Positions 8,077 through 17,502 of a stretch of 64,000 bases of DNA are shown one piece after another. Position numbers and translations under genes: made by a program. How positions within the stretch are numbered: position 1 is the stretch's first letter; the number at the start of each line of letters is the position of its first letter. This DNA comes from Lysobacter antibioticus HS124 (GTDB lineage: Bacteria > Pseudomonadota > Gammaproteobacteria > Xanthomonadales > Xanthomonadaceae): assembly GCF_000336385.2 (NCBI RefSeq), contig NZ_HG424470.1, forward strand, positions 1 through 64,000. Reading direction: 5' to 3'. The notes under the pieces were generated by a model that was not told the origin of the DNA, made no database searches, and saw nothing but the letters and a program-made list of their open reading frames with translations.

Positions 8077-8967
8077 TCAGAACGCGTCGCGCAGCTGCTT
8101 GCGCAGCGCGGCGACTTCCTTGGCGTAATCGTTGAGTTGCTTGGCCAGTTCGGCGTCGTCGAGTTTGTCCAGCTTGCGCCGCAGTTCGGCATGGCTGGTC
8201 TTGAGCCGGTCGGCGGCCTTGAGGAACTGGTCGATCGAGGCCTGGCGCGCCTCGACCTGACGGGTTTCGGTCAGCAGCGCGGCCTTGGCCGCGTTGGCCG
8301 CCAGCGGTTCGGTCTTGGCCGCGCGTTCGATCGATAGCCGCAACGGGCCCATGCTGCGCAGTTCGTCGCGCAGGTAGCCGCGGTAGTTGAGGTCGGCATA
8401 GGCCTTGAGCGTATCGACCACCACGAACACCGCGTCCTGATGGTCGAGCAACTCGCGGATGTGCTTGCGCTGCTGGCGCTGGGTGGCGACCCGGGCCAGG
8501 AAATCGCCGAGCGCGATCACCGAATCGAGCTGGGCCTTTTCCAGCATCGGCGTGCTGCCGTCGTCGCGGGTCAACTTGGCCAGGCTGCCCTTGAGCGAGC
8601 CGAAGTCCTCGCTGTAGGACGGCAGCTTCTTGTCGCTGAGCGCGGCCAGGGTATCGGCGTACTGGCTCAACAAATCGTTGAGCGCGGCGATGGTGCCGTT
8701 GGCCTCGGCGATGCTGGCGCAGCGCTCCTTGGCCTGGACTTCGACCTGCGCCGGATCGAAGCTGGGCGAGGCGATCAGTTTCTTGCGGGTGTAGTTGTCG
8801 ACGCAGCTCTGCACCGAGCCGGCCATCATCGGCGCGAACGCGGCCGCGAGCTTCTTGGTCTGGTCGGAGTACTTCCCCACCGCGGAGAAGTTGGCGCAAG
8901 CGGCTGCGGCCAGGCACAGCGCGAGCACGGCCGGCAGGCGCAGCCGCGCGATCGAGGTCCTTCTCAT
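8077..8967 (-). CDS. Uncharacterised helical lipoprotein
   Basis: A 296-residue protein with a lipoprotein signal: basic MRRTSIARLR start, hydrophobic core and lipobox LAAAAC with Cys22 or thereabouts. The mature part is strongly helical, Lys/Ala/Leu/Gln-rich, with heptad-like stretches (RHIRELLDHQD, and a C-terminal block of about 60 residues ending KEVAALRKQLRDAF), so coiled-coil structure is likely. Two Cys (in QSCVDNY and ERCASI) may form a periplasmic disulfide. The start with GGGGGAAGC ahead of the ATG is chosen because it puts the lipobox at the right place; a longer frame upstream is rejected. It is the first gene of a two-gene unit with the 136-residue protein. No family name can be given. 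Confidence 0.75.
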   Translation of the reverse strand: MRRTSIARLRLPAVLALCLAAAACANFSAVGKYSDQTKKLAAAFAPMMAGSVQSCVDNYTRKKLIASPSFDPAQVEVQAKERCASIAEANGTIAALNDLLSQYADTLAALSDKKLPSYSEDFGSLKGSLAKLTRDDGSTPMLEKAQLDSVIALGDFLARVATQRQQRKHIRELLDHQDAVFVVVDTLKAYADLNYRGYLRDELRSMGPLRLSIERAAKTEPLAANAAKAALLTETRQVEARQASIDQFLKAADRLKTSHAELRRKLDKLDDAELAKQLNDYAKEVAALRKQLRDAF

Positions 8968-9074
8968 GCTTCCCCCTGTTCTCGGCGCCGGTTGCGGCCG
9001 GGCGGCGCAACGGCCGGCGCCGATTGCCTGGAACAACGCGATGGCACGATGAAACAGGACAACGGACCGATGCG

Positions 9075-9107
9075 AAAAAACGGACGCCCGCAGCGAGCGG
9101 GCGTCCG
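9075..9107 (-). terminator. Rho-independent terminator of the endonuclease I gene
   Basis: A perfect 11-base stem (CGGACGCCCGC at 9081-9091 with its complement at 9097-9107), loop AGCGA, followed on the minus strand by six T (A at 9075-9080). It lies 45 bases after the stop of the endonuclease gene and before the lipoprotein gene. Confidence 0.9.
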
Positions 9108-9151
9108 TGGCGTGCCTTGCTGTGGTGCTTGCTTCGGCCGCTTCGACCCGA

Positions 9152-10951
9152 TTACGGAATCAGTTGGCAGCTCGCCGGCTTGGTCGAGGTGAACAACGAC
9201 GCCGTCGCCCACTCCGGATGGTCGATGAAGGGGTTACGGTTGCCCTGGAAGCTGTAGATCACTTCGTTGCGCGCCTTCTCGGCCGCGGTCGGCGGGTCGG
9301 CCTGGTGCCACTGCAGCAGGGTAGTCAGCAGGCCCATGTAGGCCGGCGAGGACGAGGTGATGACGATCTTGCTGCGGTCGTCGGTCAGCTCCAGGTCCGG
9401 CTCGGCCTGACCGCTGTTCGGATCGGTGCCGCCTTCGTAGCGGATCGCCATGTACAGGATCGCGCGCGCCATGTCGCCCTTGCGCTGGCCCCAGACTTCG
9501 AACGAGCCGGCGTTGCCGTCCGGGGTCTTGAACCAGTTCGAGTTGCCCGGGTACACGCCGCTGCCGCCGCCGCTGCCGTTGTTGGCCTCGGTGACGCGCT
9601 CGCCGCAGCCGCTGGACAGCGAGCAGTTGGCATAGGGCTTGTTGCCGCGGTCGGCGTTATAGGCCGAATCGGTCAGGTACAGCATATGGGTGTCGGTGTA
9701 CGGCGCGTTCGGCAGGCCGAGATTGCCGGTGGTCGAGCCGAAGCCCAGCGAGTTCGGCCAGGTGTGTTCGCGGTTGTACTTCAGGCCGCTGCCGCTGCCG
9801 GCGCGATCGGTGACCTTGACGAAGCTGCGGTTGCGGTAGGCGTCGAGGATGCGGCCGGCGTTGTTCGGATCTTCGTCGGCGATCTCGAGGATGCTCCAGG
9901 TGTTGGTGGTGCCGCCGCTGTACGGGTAGACGGTATGGCCCTTGATGGTCTCGTGCAGCGAGCAGCGCAGCTGGCTGGGGCTGCTGGTGTTGACGTGGGC
10001 GTAGTAGCCGCCGGTGCCGCCGCCGCTGGCGACGTTGAAGTTGACCACGGTATTGGCGGCCGGACTGGCGCCGCCGGCGTCGGTCACCTTGCTGGCCACC
10101 ACGGTGAAGGTGCAGGCCTCGCCGGCGTACAGGGCGGTGCCGGTCGAGGCGGCGATCGCGGTGCCGCTGGACGGATAGGTCAGCGCGACCGGGCCCGAGC
10201 TGGCGCACTGCAGGGTCAGCGCGCCCGCAGCCAGGCTGACCGCTTCGCTGAACTGGGCGACCAAGTCGCCGGCGGCGGGGAAGTTGCTGGCGCCGTTGGC
10301 GGGCGTGGTCGAGGTCACGCTCGGCGGCGTGTTCGGGTTCGAGCCGGTGAAGCTCTGGCCGTTGTTGCAGGCGCCGAAGGTCTGGGTGGCCGAGTTCTGC
10401 CAGGCGAACTGCGAATACGCGCTGCCGCTGCCGGACAGTTGCAGCGAAGTGCCGGCCGCGGTCGAGCCCGATTCGGACACCGGCAGGTTGCTGCTGGTCT
10501 TGCCGGCGGCCGGGCCGTTGCTGGCGGTGATCGAGCCCTCGTAGCTGAGGAACTGGACCACGTTGCCGCTGCCGTCGACCAGGGCGAAGCCGTCGTTGGG
10601 GCCGTTCTGGATGCCGTTGGTGGGGTAGCTGAGGGTGGCGATGCGCACGCTGCCGCCGCAGCTGACCACGCTGCCGGCCGGCACCAGGTCGTTGTCGTAG
10701 GTGGTCGCCGCCGACGGCGAGCTGCCGTTGTACAGGTAGATGCGGTAGTTGCTGAGCGTCTCGCCGGCCGTGGCCACGACCTCGATGCGCTCGCCGACGT
10801 CGCCGGACGAAGTGGCGTCGTCGTAATGGAATTCGTTGATGAACACCGCGGCCGGGGCCACGGACGGGATCAGCGCGGCGAGCGCCAGCGCCAGCGGCGC
10901 GCGGCGGCGCCAGGACGAAACAACGGAACGGCCACGAACGGACTTCGACAT
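9152..10951 (-). CDS. Secreted endonuclease I family protein with lamin-tail and Ig-like domains
   Basis: A 599-residue exported nuclease. A signal peptide (about residues 1-34, twin-Arg-like RRR then an Ala/Leu core ending APAA) is followed by a lamin-tail domain (FINEFHYDDATSSGD through FLSYEGS, about 36-180), a bacterial Ig-like domain (NTPPSVTSTTPANGASNFP onward, about 205-305), a Gly-rich hinge, and an endonuclease I domain (about 320-595). The catalytic region NREHTWPNS has His396, and the metal-binding block GNRNPFIDHPE starts at 570. The enzyme should cut DNA and RNA outside the cell or in the periplasm, serving nutrient or phosphate scavenging or biofilm DNA turnover. AAGGAG precedes the chosen ATG, 9 bases away. 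The multi-domain front end is longer than in E. coli EndA (235 residues). Confidence 0.9.
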   Translation of the reverse strand: MSKSVRGRSVVSSWRRRAPLALALAALIPSVAPAAVFINEFHYDDATSSGDVGERIEVVATAGETLSNYRIYLYNGSSPSAATTYDNDLVPAGSVVSCGGSVRIATLSYPTNGIQNGPNDGFALVDGSGNVVQFLSYEGSITASNGPAAGKTSSNLPVSESGSTAAGTSLQLSGSGSAYSQFAWQNSATQTFGACNNGQSFTGSNPNTPPSVTSTTPANGASNFPAAGDLVAQFSEAVSLAAGALTLQCASSGPVALTYPSSGTAIAASTGTALYAGEACTFTVVASKVTDAGGASPAANTVVNFNVASGGGTGGYYAHVNTSSPSQLRCSLHETIKGHTVYPYSGGTTNTWSILEIADEDPNNAGRILDAYRNRSFVKVTDRAGSGSGLKYNREHTWPNSLGFGSTTGNLGLPNAPYTDTHMLYLTDSAYNADRGNKPYANCSLSSGCGERVTEANNGSGGGSGVYPGNSNWFKTPDGNAGSFEVWGQRKGDMARAILYMAIRYEGGTDPNSGQAEPDLELTDDRSKIVITSSSPAYMGLLTTLLQWHQADPPTAAEKARNEVIYSFQGNRNPFIDHPEWATASLFTSTKPASCQLIP

Positions 10952-11123
10952 CGAACGGCTCCTTGTGATGGCGACGCGCACGCATGACGGTGGGCGCAGT
11001 CGGAAAGCGCCTCCCCCAGGCGCATCCGGTCGAGTCTAGTCGGGGTTTGTGACAGCGCCTGCTGCGCTGCGTCACGCTTTGCGGGCGCGGAGGCGGTCAC
11101 GTTTCGCGCGCGCCTGCGCCGGC

Positions 11124-11534
11124 TCATCCGGTTGCGCGCTTGGACACCGCCGAGCGCGCGCGGCCGGTGCGCAATTCGGCCAACTGCTCGGCGACTTCGA
11201 CCAGCGGCGCCCGGCTGCGGGTGGGCGCTTCGCGGAAGGCCAGGATCAGGCGCAGCTCCAGCGGGTCGTCGATCAGCAGGGCCTCGGCGGCGGCGACCGA
11301 GTCCATCGCGGTGTCGGCGGACAGATTCATCTTGCCGCGGCCGGTGGCCAGCCACTCGAACTGCACCCCGGTCACCAGCGCCAGCTCGCGCAGGTGGGCC
11401 ATGCTCGGAAACTTGCCCTGGGCCGATTCCCAATGACCGACCGCGCTGCGCTGCACGCCGACGGCGGCGGCGAGCGCGGCCTGCGACAGGCCGGCGTGGC
11501 GGCGGGCGAGACGGATGCGCTGCTGCGGGGTCAT
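11124..11534 (-). CDS. XRE-family helix-turn-helix transcriptional regulator
   Basis: A 136-residue protein with a Cro/CI-type helix-turn-helix at residues 4-60: RIRLARRHAGLSQAALAAAVGVQRSAVGHWESAQGKFPS is the typical layout, ending in TGVQFEWLATGRG. The C-terminal half is charged and helical, not a peptidase-type CI domain, so it resembles small stand-alone regulators rather than an inducible phage repressor. GGAG lies before the ATG. The upstream 384 bases contain short repeats and a TCACC-T-GGTGA dyad that may be its own operator. No phage genes are nearby. The target is unknown. Confidence 0.85.
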   Translation of the reverse strand: MTPQQRIRLARRHAGLSQAALAAAVGVQRSAVGHWESAQGKFPSMAHLRELALVTGVQFEWLATGRGKMNLSADTAMDSVAAAEALLIDDPLELRLILAFREAPTRSRAPLVEVAEQLAELRTGRARSAVSKRATG

Positions 11535-11585
11535 CGGCTCATCTCCGGTATCGGGTGGTCGCTGAGTGCATTGTGCTACCGATCT

Positions 11586-11596
11586 TCACCTGGTGA
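11586..11596. promoter_or_regulatory. Candidate operator dyad of the XRE regulator
   Basis: TCACC-T-GGTGA, a perfect 5+5 dyad about 52 bases before the XRE start codon, where an autoregulatory site is expected. The assignment is by position only. Confidence 0.3.
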
Positions 11597-11850
11597 CCGA
11601 TAGACGCCATAGCTGGTGCACTAGCGGTCTCTGGCTTGCCACGTCTTTCATGGAAAAACAATGGCTTATGGCGCTTGTTGCCCGTTGGTGCTACCGATAG
11701 TAGCGGCATTCGCGACCTCGCCGGCTGGCAACCGTTACACGGACTTCGCAAGATCGGCACTACGCCGATAGGGACTTCGGCAAGACACGAGGTCGGTTCG
11801 GGGGAAGGGCGCCGGATAGCGCCATGCAGAGGACAGGCCGTCTCCGTACC

Positions 11851-11886
11851 AAAGAGCGCGTTCCACGGGACGCGCTCTTTTCTTTT
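11851..11886 (+). terminator. Orphan rho-independent terminator (plus strand; may also stop minus-strand cupin transcripts)
   Basis: A perfect 11-base stem AAAGAGCGCGT / ACGCGCTCTTT (11851-11861 and 11870-11880) with an 8-base loop, followed by TCTTTT on the plus strand. It sits 32 bases beyond the stop of the minus-strand cupin gene, where its arm ends in CTCTTT, so weak termination in that direction is possible. The better T-run is on the plus strand, where there is no annotated gene upstream. Confidence 0.7.
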
Positions 11887-11918
11887 GCGCGCGGCGCCGG
11901 CCCGCCGATGCGGGTCGC

Positions 11919-12290
11919 TCAATCGAGCGGGCGCAGTTGCTCGGACAGCGAGCGGGTCTTGTCGGTGACCACGTCGCCGGTGTGCAGGGTGGTCTTGCGC
12001 TCGATCAGCAGCAGGTGGCATTCCTCCTCGGCGATCGGGTTGTGGCGCACGCCCTTGGGCACGACGAACATCTCGCCCTCGCCGAGTTCGACCCGGCGGT
12101 CCTCCAGTTCGATCACCAAGCGGCCCTTGAGCACGAAGAACAGCTCGTCTTCATGCTCGTGGCTGTGCCAGGCCAGGGTGCCGTGCACGCGCGCGACCTT
12201 GACGTAAGCGTCGTCGACTTCGGCGACGACGCGCGGCGACCACAGTTCGGCCAGCGAGGCGGCGATGCGGGCGGGGGAGGTGGCGGTCAT
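11919..12290 (-). CDS. Single-domain cupin protein
   Basis: A 123-residue cytoplasmic protein that is essentially one cupin barrel. Motif 1 is WHSHEHEDELFFVLKG (starting near residue 41), giving two His and a Glu as metal ligands; motif 2 is GEMFVVPKGVRHNP (about 71-84), giving the last His. All four usual metal ligands are present, so a metal-binding fold is expected, but many such small cupins have no known substrate. AGGA precedes the ATG by 8 bases. It is followed only by a weak hairpin and has no obvious operon partner; the next gene upstream, also minus strand, is 76 bases away and could share its transcript. Confidence 0.85.
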   Translation of the reverse strand: MTATSPARIAASLAELWSPRVVAEVDDAYVKVARVHGTLAWHSHEHEDELFFVLKGRLVIELEDRRVELGEGEMFVVPKGVRHNPIAEEECHLLLIERKTTLHTGDVVTDKTRSLSEQLRPLD

Positions 12291-12366
12291 GAGGGGTCCT
12301 GGCGATGGGCTGGGCGCGCGACGGCGGTATCCGCACTACGTTAGCGCGAGCCGGCGCCGGCCGCGC

Positions 12367-12621
12367 TCATGCCTGCGCCTCGACCCAGGCGCGCAGGCGC
12401 GGGTCGCGGATCTGCATCGTCTCGAACAAGCCGATCGCACGCAGCGCCGGCAATACCTCGCGGATGTGCCGTTGGGCCTGCGCGCGCGCCGCCGCGTCGG
12501 CCTGCGGGTCGGCGAGGGTGCGGGCATTGGCCAGGAACGCCGCGACCGAGCCTTTGCGCACGGTGGCGCCGCCGAGCACGGTGGTGTCGGCGCCGTCGGG
12601 AAGAATGTCGTGGGGACGCAT
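12367..12621 (-). CDS. Uncharacterised 84-residue protein
   Basis: I cannot name the family. The protein starts MRPHDILPDGADTTVLGG, then TVRKGSVAAFLANARTL, and the second half is Ala/Arg-rich helix ending FETMQIRDPRLRAWVEAQA. There is no signal peptide, membrane segment or metal motif. A strong GAGGAG ribosome site lies 6-7 bases before the ATG and the codon use fits neighbouring genes, so it is very probably real. It is divergent from the AraC-family gene (start 12735), with 113 bases between the starts, and may be controlled by it. It could be co-transcribed with the cupin gene downstream. Confidence 0.65.
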   Translation of the reverse strand: MRPHDILPDGADTTVLGGATVRKGSVAAFLANARTLADPQADAAARAQAQRHIREVLPALRAIGLFETMQIRDPRLRAWVEAQA

Positions 12622-12734
12622 GGCGGGGCTCCTCGGTTTTGGGGGCGGGAGCGCCAGCTTGGGCGCCGCGCTCCGGCTCTGCTACGTTGCCGCGGCCGAT
12701 CTCCATCGCGTTGCGGCCAAACCGGAGGCCGACC

Positions 12735-13580
12735 TTGCCCGATCCTCATTCGCGCGGCCTCGCCGGACGCGATTCTTCCGCGTCCGCCGACGCCTGGCTG
12801 AGCGCCGCGCAGGCCGACGCCGGCGACGGCCCGGCGGTGATCGCCGTGGTCCGCGACACGCCCGGCCCGCGCGCGACCGCACCGCACCGCCACGCCCGCG
12901 GCCAGTTGCTCGGCGCGCGGCGCGGTTTGCTGACCGTCGGCAGCGAGCGCGGCCGCTGGCTGGTGCCGCCGTCGGATGCGGTGTGGATTCCGCCGCAGGC
13001 CGAGCATTCGCTGCGCTCTCACGGTCCGCGCTTCGCCGGCTGGAGCCTGTATGTGGCCGCCGACGCCTGTGCGGCCCTGCCCACGCAGCCTTGCGGCCTG
13101 CGCGTGCCCGCGCTGCTGCGCGAGATCGTCGCCCGGCTCGGCGACGGCGCGGCCCCGTCGCCGGCGCGGACCCGCCTGATCGCGGTGGCGCTGGACGAAA
13201 TCGCCGCCGCGGCCGCGGGCGCCGGCCGCCCCGGACTGCCGATGCCGACGGACCCGCGCCTGCTCAAGATCGCCCAGGCCCTGATCGAGAACCCGGCCGA
13301 CCCGCGCGGCGCGGCCGACTGGGCGGCCTGGGCGCATCTGTCCGAGCGCAGCCTGCGCCGCCATTTCGCCCTCGAAACCGGCTACGGCCTGCGCCAATGG
13401 CGCCAGCGCGCCGGGCTGCTGAGCGCGGTCGAGCGGCTGGCGGCCGGCGCCGCGGTCACTGCGGTGGCCCTGGATTCGGGCTACGCCAGCGTCAGCGCCT
13501 TCGGCGCCATGTTCCGGCGCCACTTCGGGGTCAGTCCGACGGCCTATCTGGAGGCGATGGCGTCCGACGGCGTGGGCTGA
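12735..13580 (+). CDS. AraC-family transcriptional regulator with N-terminal cupin-like domain
   Basis: A 281-residue regulator. The N-terminal half is a cupin-like sensor (PHRHARGQLLGARRGLLTV, then VPPSDAVWIPPQAEHSLR). The C-terminal hundred residues carry two helix-turn-helix motifs: DWAAWAHLSERSLRRHF-ETGYGLRQWRQRAGLL and AVTAVALDSGYASVSAFGAMFRRHFGVSPTAYL. No ATG fits; a TTG start (12735) is chosen because GGAGG lies 6 bases upstream and the protein then begins as in relatives (PDPHSRG). The open frame upstream of this has no AraC-like sequence. It is divergent from the 84-residue gene, a plausible target. Effector unknown. Confidence 0.82.
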   Translation: MPDPHSRGLAGRDSSASADAWLSAAQADAGDGPAVIAVVRDTPGPRATAPHRHARGQLLGARRGLLTVGSERGRWLVPPSDAVWIPPQAEHSLRSHGPRFAGWSLYVAADACAALPTQPCGLRVPALLREIVARLGDGAAPSPARTRLIAVALDEIAAAAAGAGRPGLPMPTDPRLLKIAQALIENPADPRGAADWAAWAHLSERSLRRHFALETGYGLRQWRQRAGLLSAVERLAAGAAVTAVALDSGYASVSAFGAMFRRHFGVSPTAYLEAMASDGVG

Positions 13581-13709
13581 GCCGTGCGGCGAGGCCGGCC
13601 GGTCCGTCCTCCCCCGCACCGAGACGGCGCGGCGCGGCCGGGAGGCGCCTCGTGGCCGCGGGCCGGGCCAGCCGACCGCGACGGCGTTGCGACTTTTTTC
13701 GTCCGGCCC

Positions 13710-13738
13710 CTTGAAACCCGTCCGTCGCACCTCATCTA
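13710..13738 (+). promoter_or_regulatory. Heat-shock (sigma-32) promoter of groES-groEL
   Basis: CTTGAAA at 13710-13716 and CCTCATCTA at 13730-13738, separated by 13 bases, closely match the RpoH consensus (CTTGAAA, then CCCCATnTA). It lies about 115 bases before groES and upstream of the CIRCE dyad. Confidence 0.75.
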
Positions 13739-13779
13739 GCGACCAGTCCCGGCGCGTCCGGGCGCTTTCGTCCCCGGCG

Positions 13780-13806
13780 TTGGCACTCTCCGGTGGCGAC
13801 TGCTAA
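13780..13806 (+). promoter_or_regulatory. CIRCE operator (HrcA binding site)
   Basis: TTGGCACTC, 9 bases, GACTGCTAA: the exact 9-9-9 layout of the CIRCE dyad (TTAGCACTC-N9-GAGTGCTAA) with one difference in each arm. It lies 47 bases before the groES start. HrcA repression of the chaperonin operon is therefore expected, on top of the sigma-32 promoter. Confidence 0.85.
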
Positions 13807-13853
13807 AATTCCGGTTCTTTTCCCACCCATTCAAGCACTTACAGAGGGTTGCC

Positions 13854-14141
13854 ATGAATCTCAAGCCGCTTTACGACCGCGTTGTGGTCAAGCCGATCGA
13901 AGCCGACGAAATCTCGGCCGGCGGCATCATCATCCCCGACGCCGCCAAGGAAAAGTCGACCAAGGGTGAAGTCGTCGCGATCGGCGAAGGCAAGGCCCTG
14001 GACAACGGCAGCCTGCGCGCGCCGAAGCTCAAGGTCGGCGACAAGGTCATCTACGGCCAGTACGCCGGCAGCACCTATAAGCAGGACGGCGTCGAATACA
14101 AGATCCTCAAGGAAGACGACGTTCTCGCGATCGTCGGCTGA
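13854..14141 (+). CDS. groES: Co-chaperonin GroES
   Basis: A 95-residue protein of exactly the usual size. GroES forms the seven-membered lid of the GroEL folding chamber. Visible hallmarks are [19 protein letters not shown] at the start, [27 protein letters not shown] (the mobile loop and following strand) and [23 protein letters not shown] stands before the ATG. It is the first gene of groES-groEL; the 137-base gap to groEL holds an inverted repeat that could tune the relative amounts of the two proteins. Confidence 0.98.
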   Translation: MNLKPLYDRVVVKPIEADEISAGGIIIPDAAKEKSTKGEVVAIGEGKALDNGSLRAPKLKVGDKVIYGQYAGSTYKQDGVEYKILKEDDVLAIVG

Positions 14142-14148
14142 GCGAGCG

Positions 14149-15919
<1,771 letters not shown>

Positions 15920-15946
15920 TCCACGCCCCACGTGCAGCGACACCGG

Positions 15947-15978
15947 GAACCCCGCCGCGAGGCGGGGTTCTTTTTTTT
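15947..15978 (+). terminator. Rho-independent terminator of groES-groEL
   Basis: A perfect 10-base stem GAACCCCGCC / GGCGGGGTTC with loop GCGA, followed by eight T. Confidence 0.95.
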
Positions 15979-16020
15979 GCGGCGCCGTCGGGCGCGGCCC
16001 GCCCCGACGCGTTGCGGCGG

Positions 16021-17445
16021 CTACATCAGCTCGTCGAGCAGCGCGCGGTTGAACGGCGCCACGTAGGCGGCCATGTCCAGCACGGTGAAGCGCGCGGTGA
16101 GGTCGGAACGGGCGAACGGCTCGATCACGCCGACGCACCGGTCGCGCTGCCGGCGCGGCAGGAAGCGCAGGATCGGCACCAGGCGGCGATGGCCGATGGC
16201 CGCCCACAGTTCCACCGCATCCAGGCCGGCCATCCACTGCAGGAGCAGATCGTCGGCCAGGCCCAGCGCCGGATGGCCGCCGACCGTGCGCACGTCCTGT
16301 TGGCGAAGCTGGCGGATATGCCGGTGCCTGGACAGGCGGCTTTCGGACCGCGCGTAGCCGATGTCGCCGCTGGCCGGACCGTGGCTGGTCGGCACGTCCT
16401 TGGCGGCGGCGCCGAAGCCGAAGCCCGCCAGAAACTGCTGCTGCTCGCGCAGATCCTCGCTGGTCGTGCTGAGCGTGCGCATGCGCACCCCGCCGAGCAG
16501 GGTCTCGCAGGGGAAGAAATAGCCGAACCCGGCGAACACGCGCTCGTGCAGCGCCTGGTACTGGCTGCGCCGGCCGCCGCGCACCGCCAGCGCGGCGTCC
16601 ACCGCTTCGACCAGTTCGGGCGCGACGTCCAGATCCTGGTCCGGGTCCAGCGTCACCGCCACCTTGGGGACGATCGTCTCCTCGACCAGATGGATCGCGG
16701 TGACTTCGCTGCGCTGCAGGCGCTCGAGGTCGCGGCGGAAATCCGCGCCCAGGCCGAAGCCGTTGACGCCGCCGCCGGCGTTGGCGTTGTGGATGCTGCG
16801 GGTATGCAACTCGTGCAGCACCCGGCTGGCGGTGGCGCTGAGGCGCCCGCGCGACGTGAACGAGACGCCGCCCGAATGCGGCGGCCGCTGCGGGTGCCGA
16901 TAGACCGCCGGCGAGCGCGGCGAACGCGCGCCGAACACGCTGTCGCCCAGGTCGGCGCTGAAGCGCAGGCCGCGGTCGAGCCGGCGCGTGGCGAGCAGCG
17001 CCTGCACCGTCTCCAGCGGCAACGCGGCGAACTCGTCCGGAGTGCGCGCGTTGACCCCGGCCAGCCGGCCCTGCAACTGCGGCAGCAGATCCGGTGCGTC
17101 GGTCTCGTTCCTCAGCCCCCAACGCGCCTCGGCCGGGCGTGCCTCCGGTGCGGTCGGGCGCAAGGCGGGACGCGCTTGCGCCTGCGTCTTGGCCGCGGAT
17201 TCCGCGCGTTTGGTCTGCGCCGGCCGGACCGTGAGTGTCTGGTCCTTGTCGATCGCTTGCGCGACCGTGGTCTCGGCCTCGAGCGTTGGATGCAGGCCGG
17301 CCCTGCCGAGGCGGAAGCGCTCGCCCGGCTGCATCCCGGCCTTGGCCGCGAGTTGCTCGCGGACCCGCAGCAGGCTGGTCTCCGGCGCCAGACGCAGGAC
17401 GATGTCGCGGTCGGGTTCGCCGGCGAATGCGATGGTGACGAGCAT
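16021..17445 (-). CDS. Probable MACPF (perforin-like) protein with N-terminal ubiquitin-like domain
   Basis: A 474-residue protein with no signal peptide. Residues 1-75 look like a ubiquitin-like beta-grasp (LVTIAF, then IVLRLAPETSLLRVREQLAAKAG, and VAQAIDKDQTLTVRP at the end). A Lys/Ala/Arg/Pro-rich linker (76-115) leads to a domain I read as MACPF: GFGLGADFRRDLERLQ at 229-243, then HLVEETIVPKVAVTLD, and the signature-like FGYFFPCETLLGGVRM at 307-322, compared with the family's aromatic-G-T-H-F/Y-x6-GG. The His of the classic signature is Phe here. MACPF proteins oligomerise into pores; bacterial ones act in antagonism or host interaction, and many have unknown roles. It is the last gene of a three-gene unit. 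No export signal is visible, so release by lysis or an unrecognised route would be needed. A profile search would settle the MACPF call. Confidence 0.6.
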   Translation of the reverse strand: MLVTIAFAGEPDRDIVLRLAPETSLLRVREQLAAKAGMQPGERFRLGRAGLHPTLEAETTVAQAIDKDQTLTVRPAQTKRAESAAKTQAQARPALRPTAPEARPAEARWGLRNETDAPDLLPQLQGRLAGVNARTPDEFAALPLETVQALLATRRLDRGLRFSADLGDSVFGARSPRSPAVYRHPQRPPHSGGVSFTSRGRLSATASRVLHELHTRSIHNANAGGGVNGFGLGADFRRDLERLQRSEVTAIHLVEETIVPKVAVTLDPDQDLDVAPELVEAVDAALAVRGGRRSQYQALHERVFAGFGYFFPCETLLGGVRMRTLSTTSEDLREQQQFLAGFGFGAAAKDVPTSHGPASGDIGYARSESRLSRHRHIRQLRQQDVRTVGGHPALGLADDLLLQWMAGLDAVELWAAIGHRRLVPILRFLPRRQRDRCVGVIEPFARSDLTARFTVLDMAAYVAPFNRALLDELM

Positions 17446-17502
17446 GCGGACCTCTCGGGTGCGCGATGTGCGAAGCGCGGCGGCGCGCGGGACGAACGAC
17501 GG

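Larger units (their letters stand above)
11535..11918. other. 384-base gene-free stretch with repeats and an orphan terminator
   Basis: Between the XRE gene and the cupin gene, both on the minus strand. It is less GC-rich than its surroundings. It holds a TCACC-T-GGTGA dyad, the direct repeat GTGCTACCGAT (11573-11583 and 11688-11698), a direct repeat GGACTTCGCAAGA / GGACTTCGGCAAGA (11741-11753 and 11772-11785) that flanks a small hairpin (ATCGGC-ACTAC-GCCGAT, 11753-11769), and a strong plus-strand terminator at 11851-11886 with no plus-strand gene in front of it. A non-coding RNA ending at that terminator is possible. No convincing small reading frame with a ribosome site was seen. Confidence 0.5.

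Noticed and set aside
11636..12021. Short plus- and minus-strand frames in the repeat-bearing spacer near the cupin gene
   Set aside because: No ribosome sites, no conserved pattern and overlap with a strong terminator hairpin.
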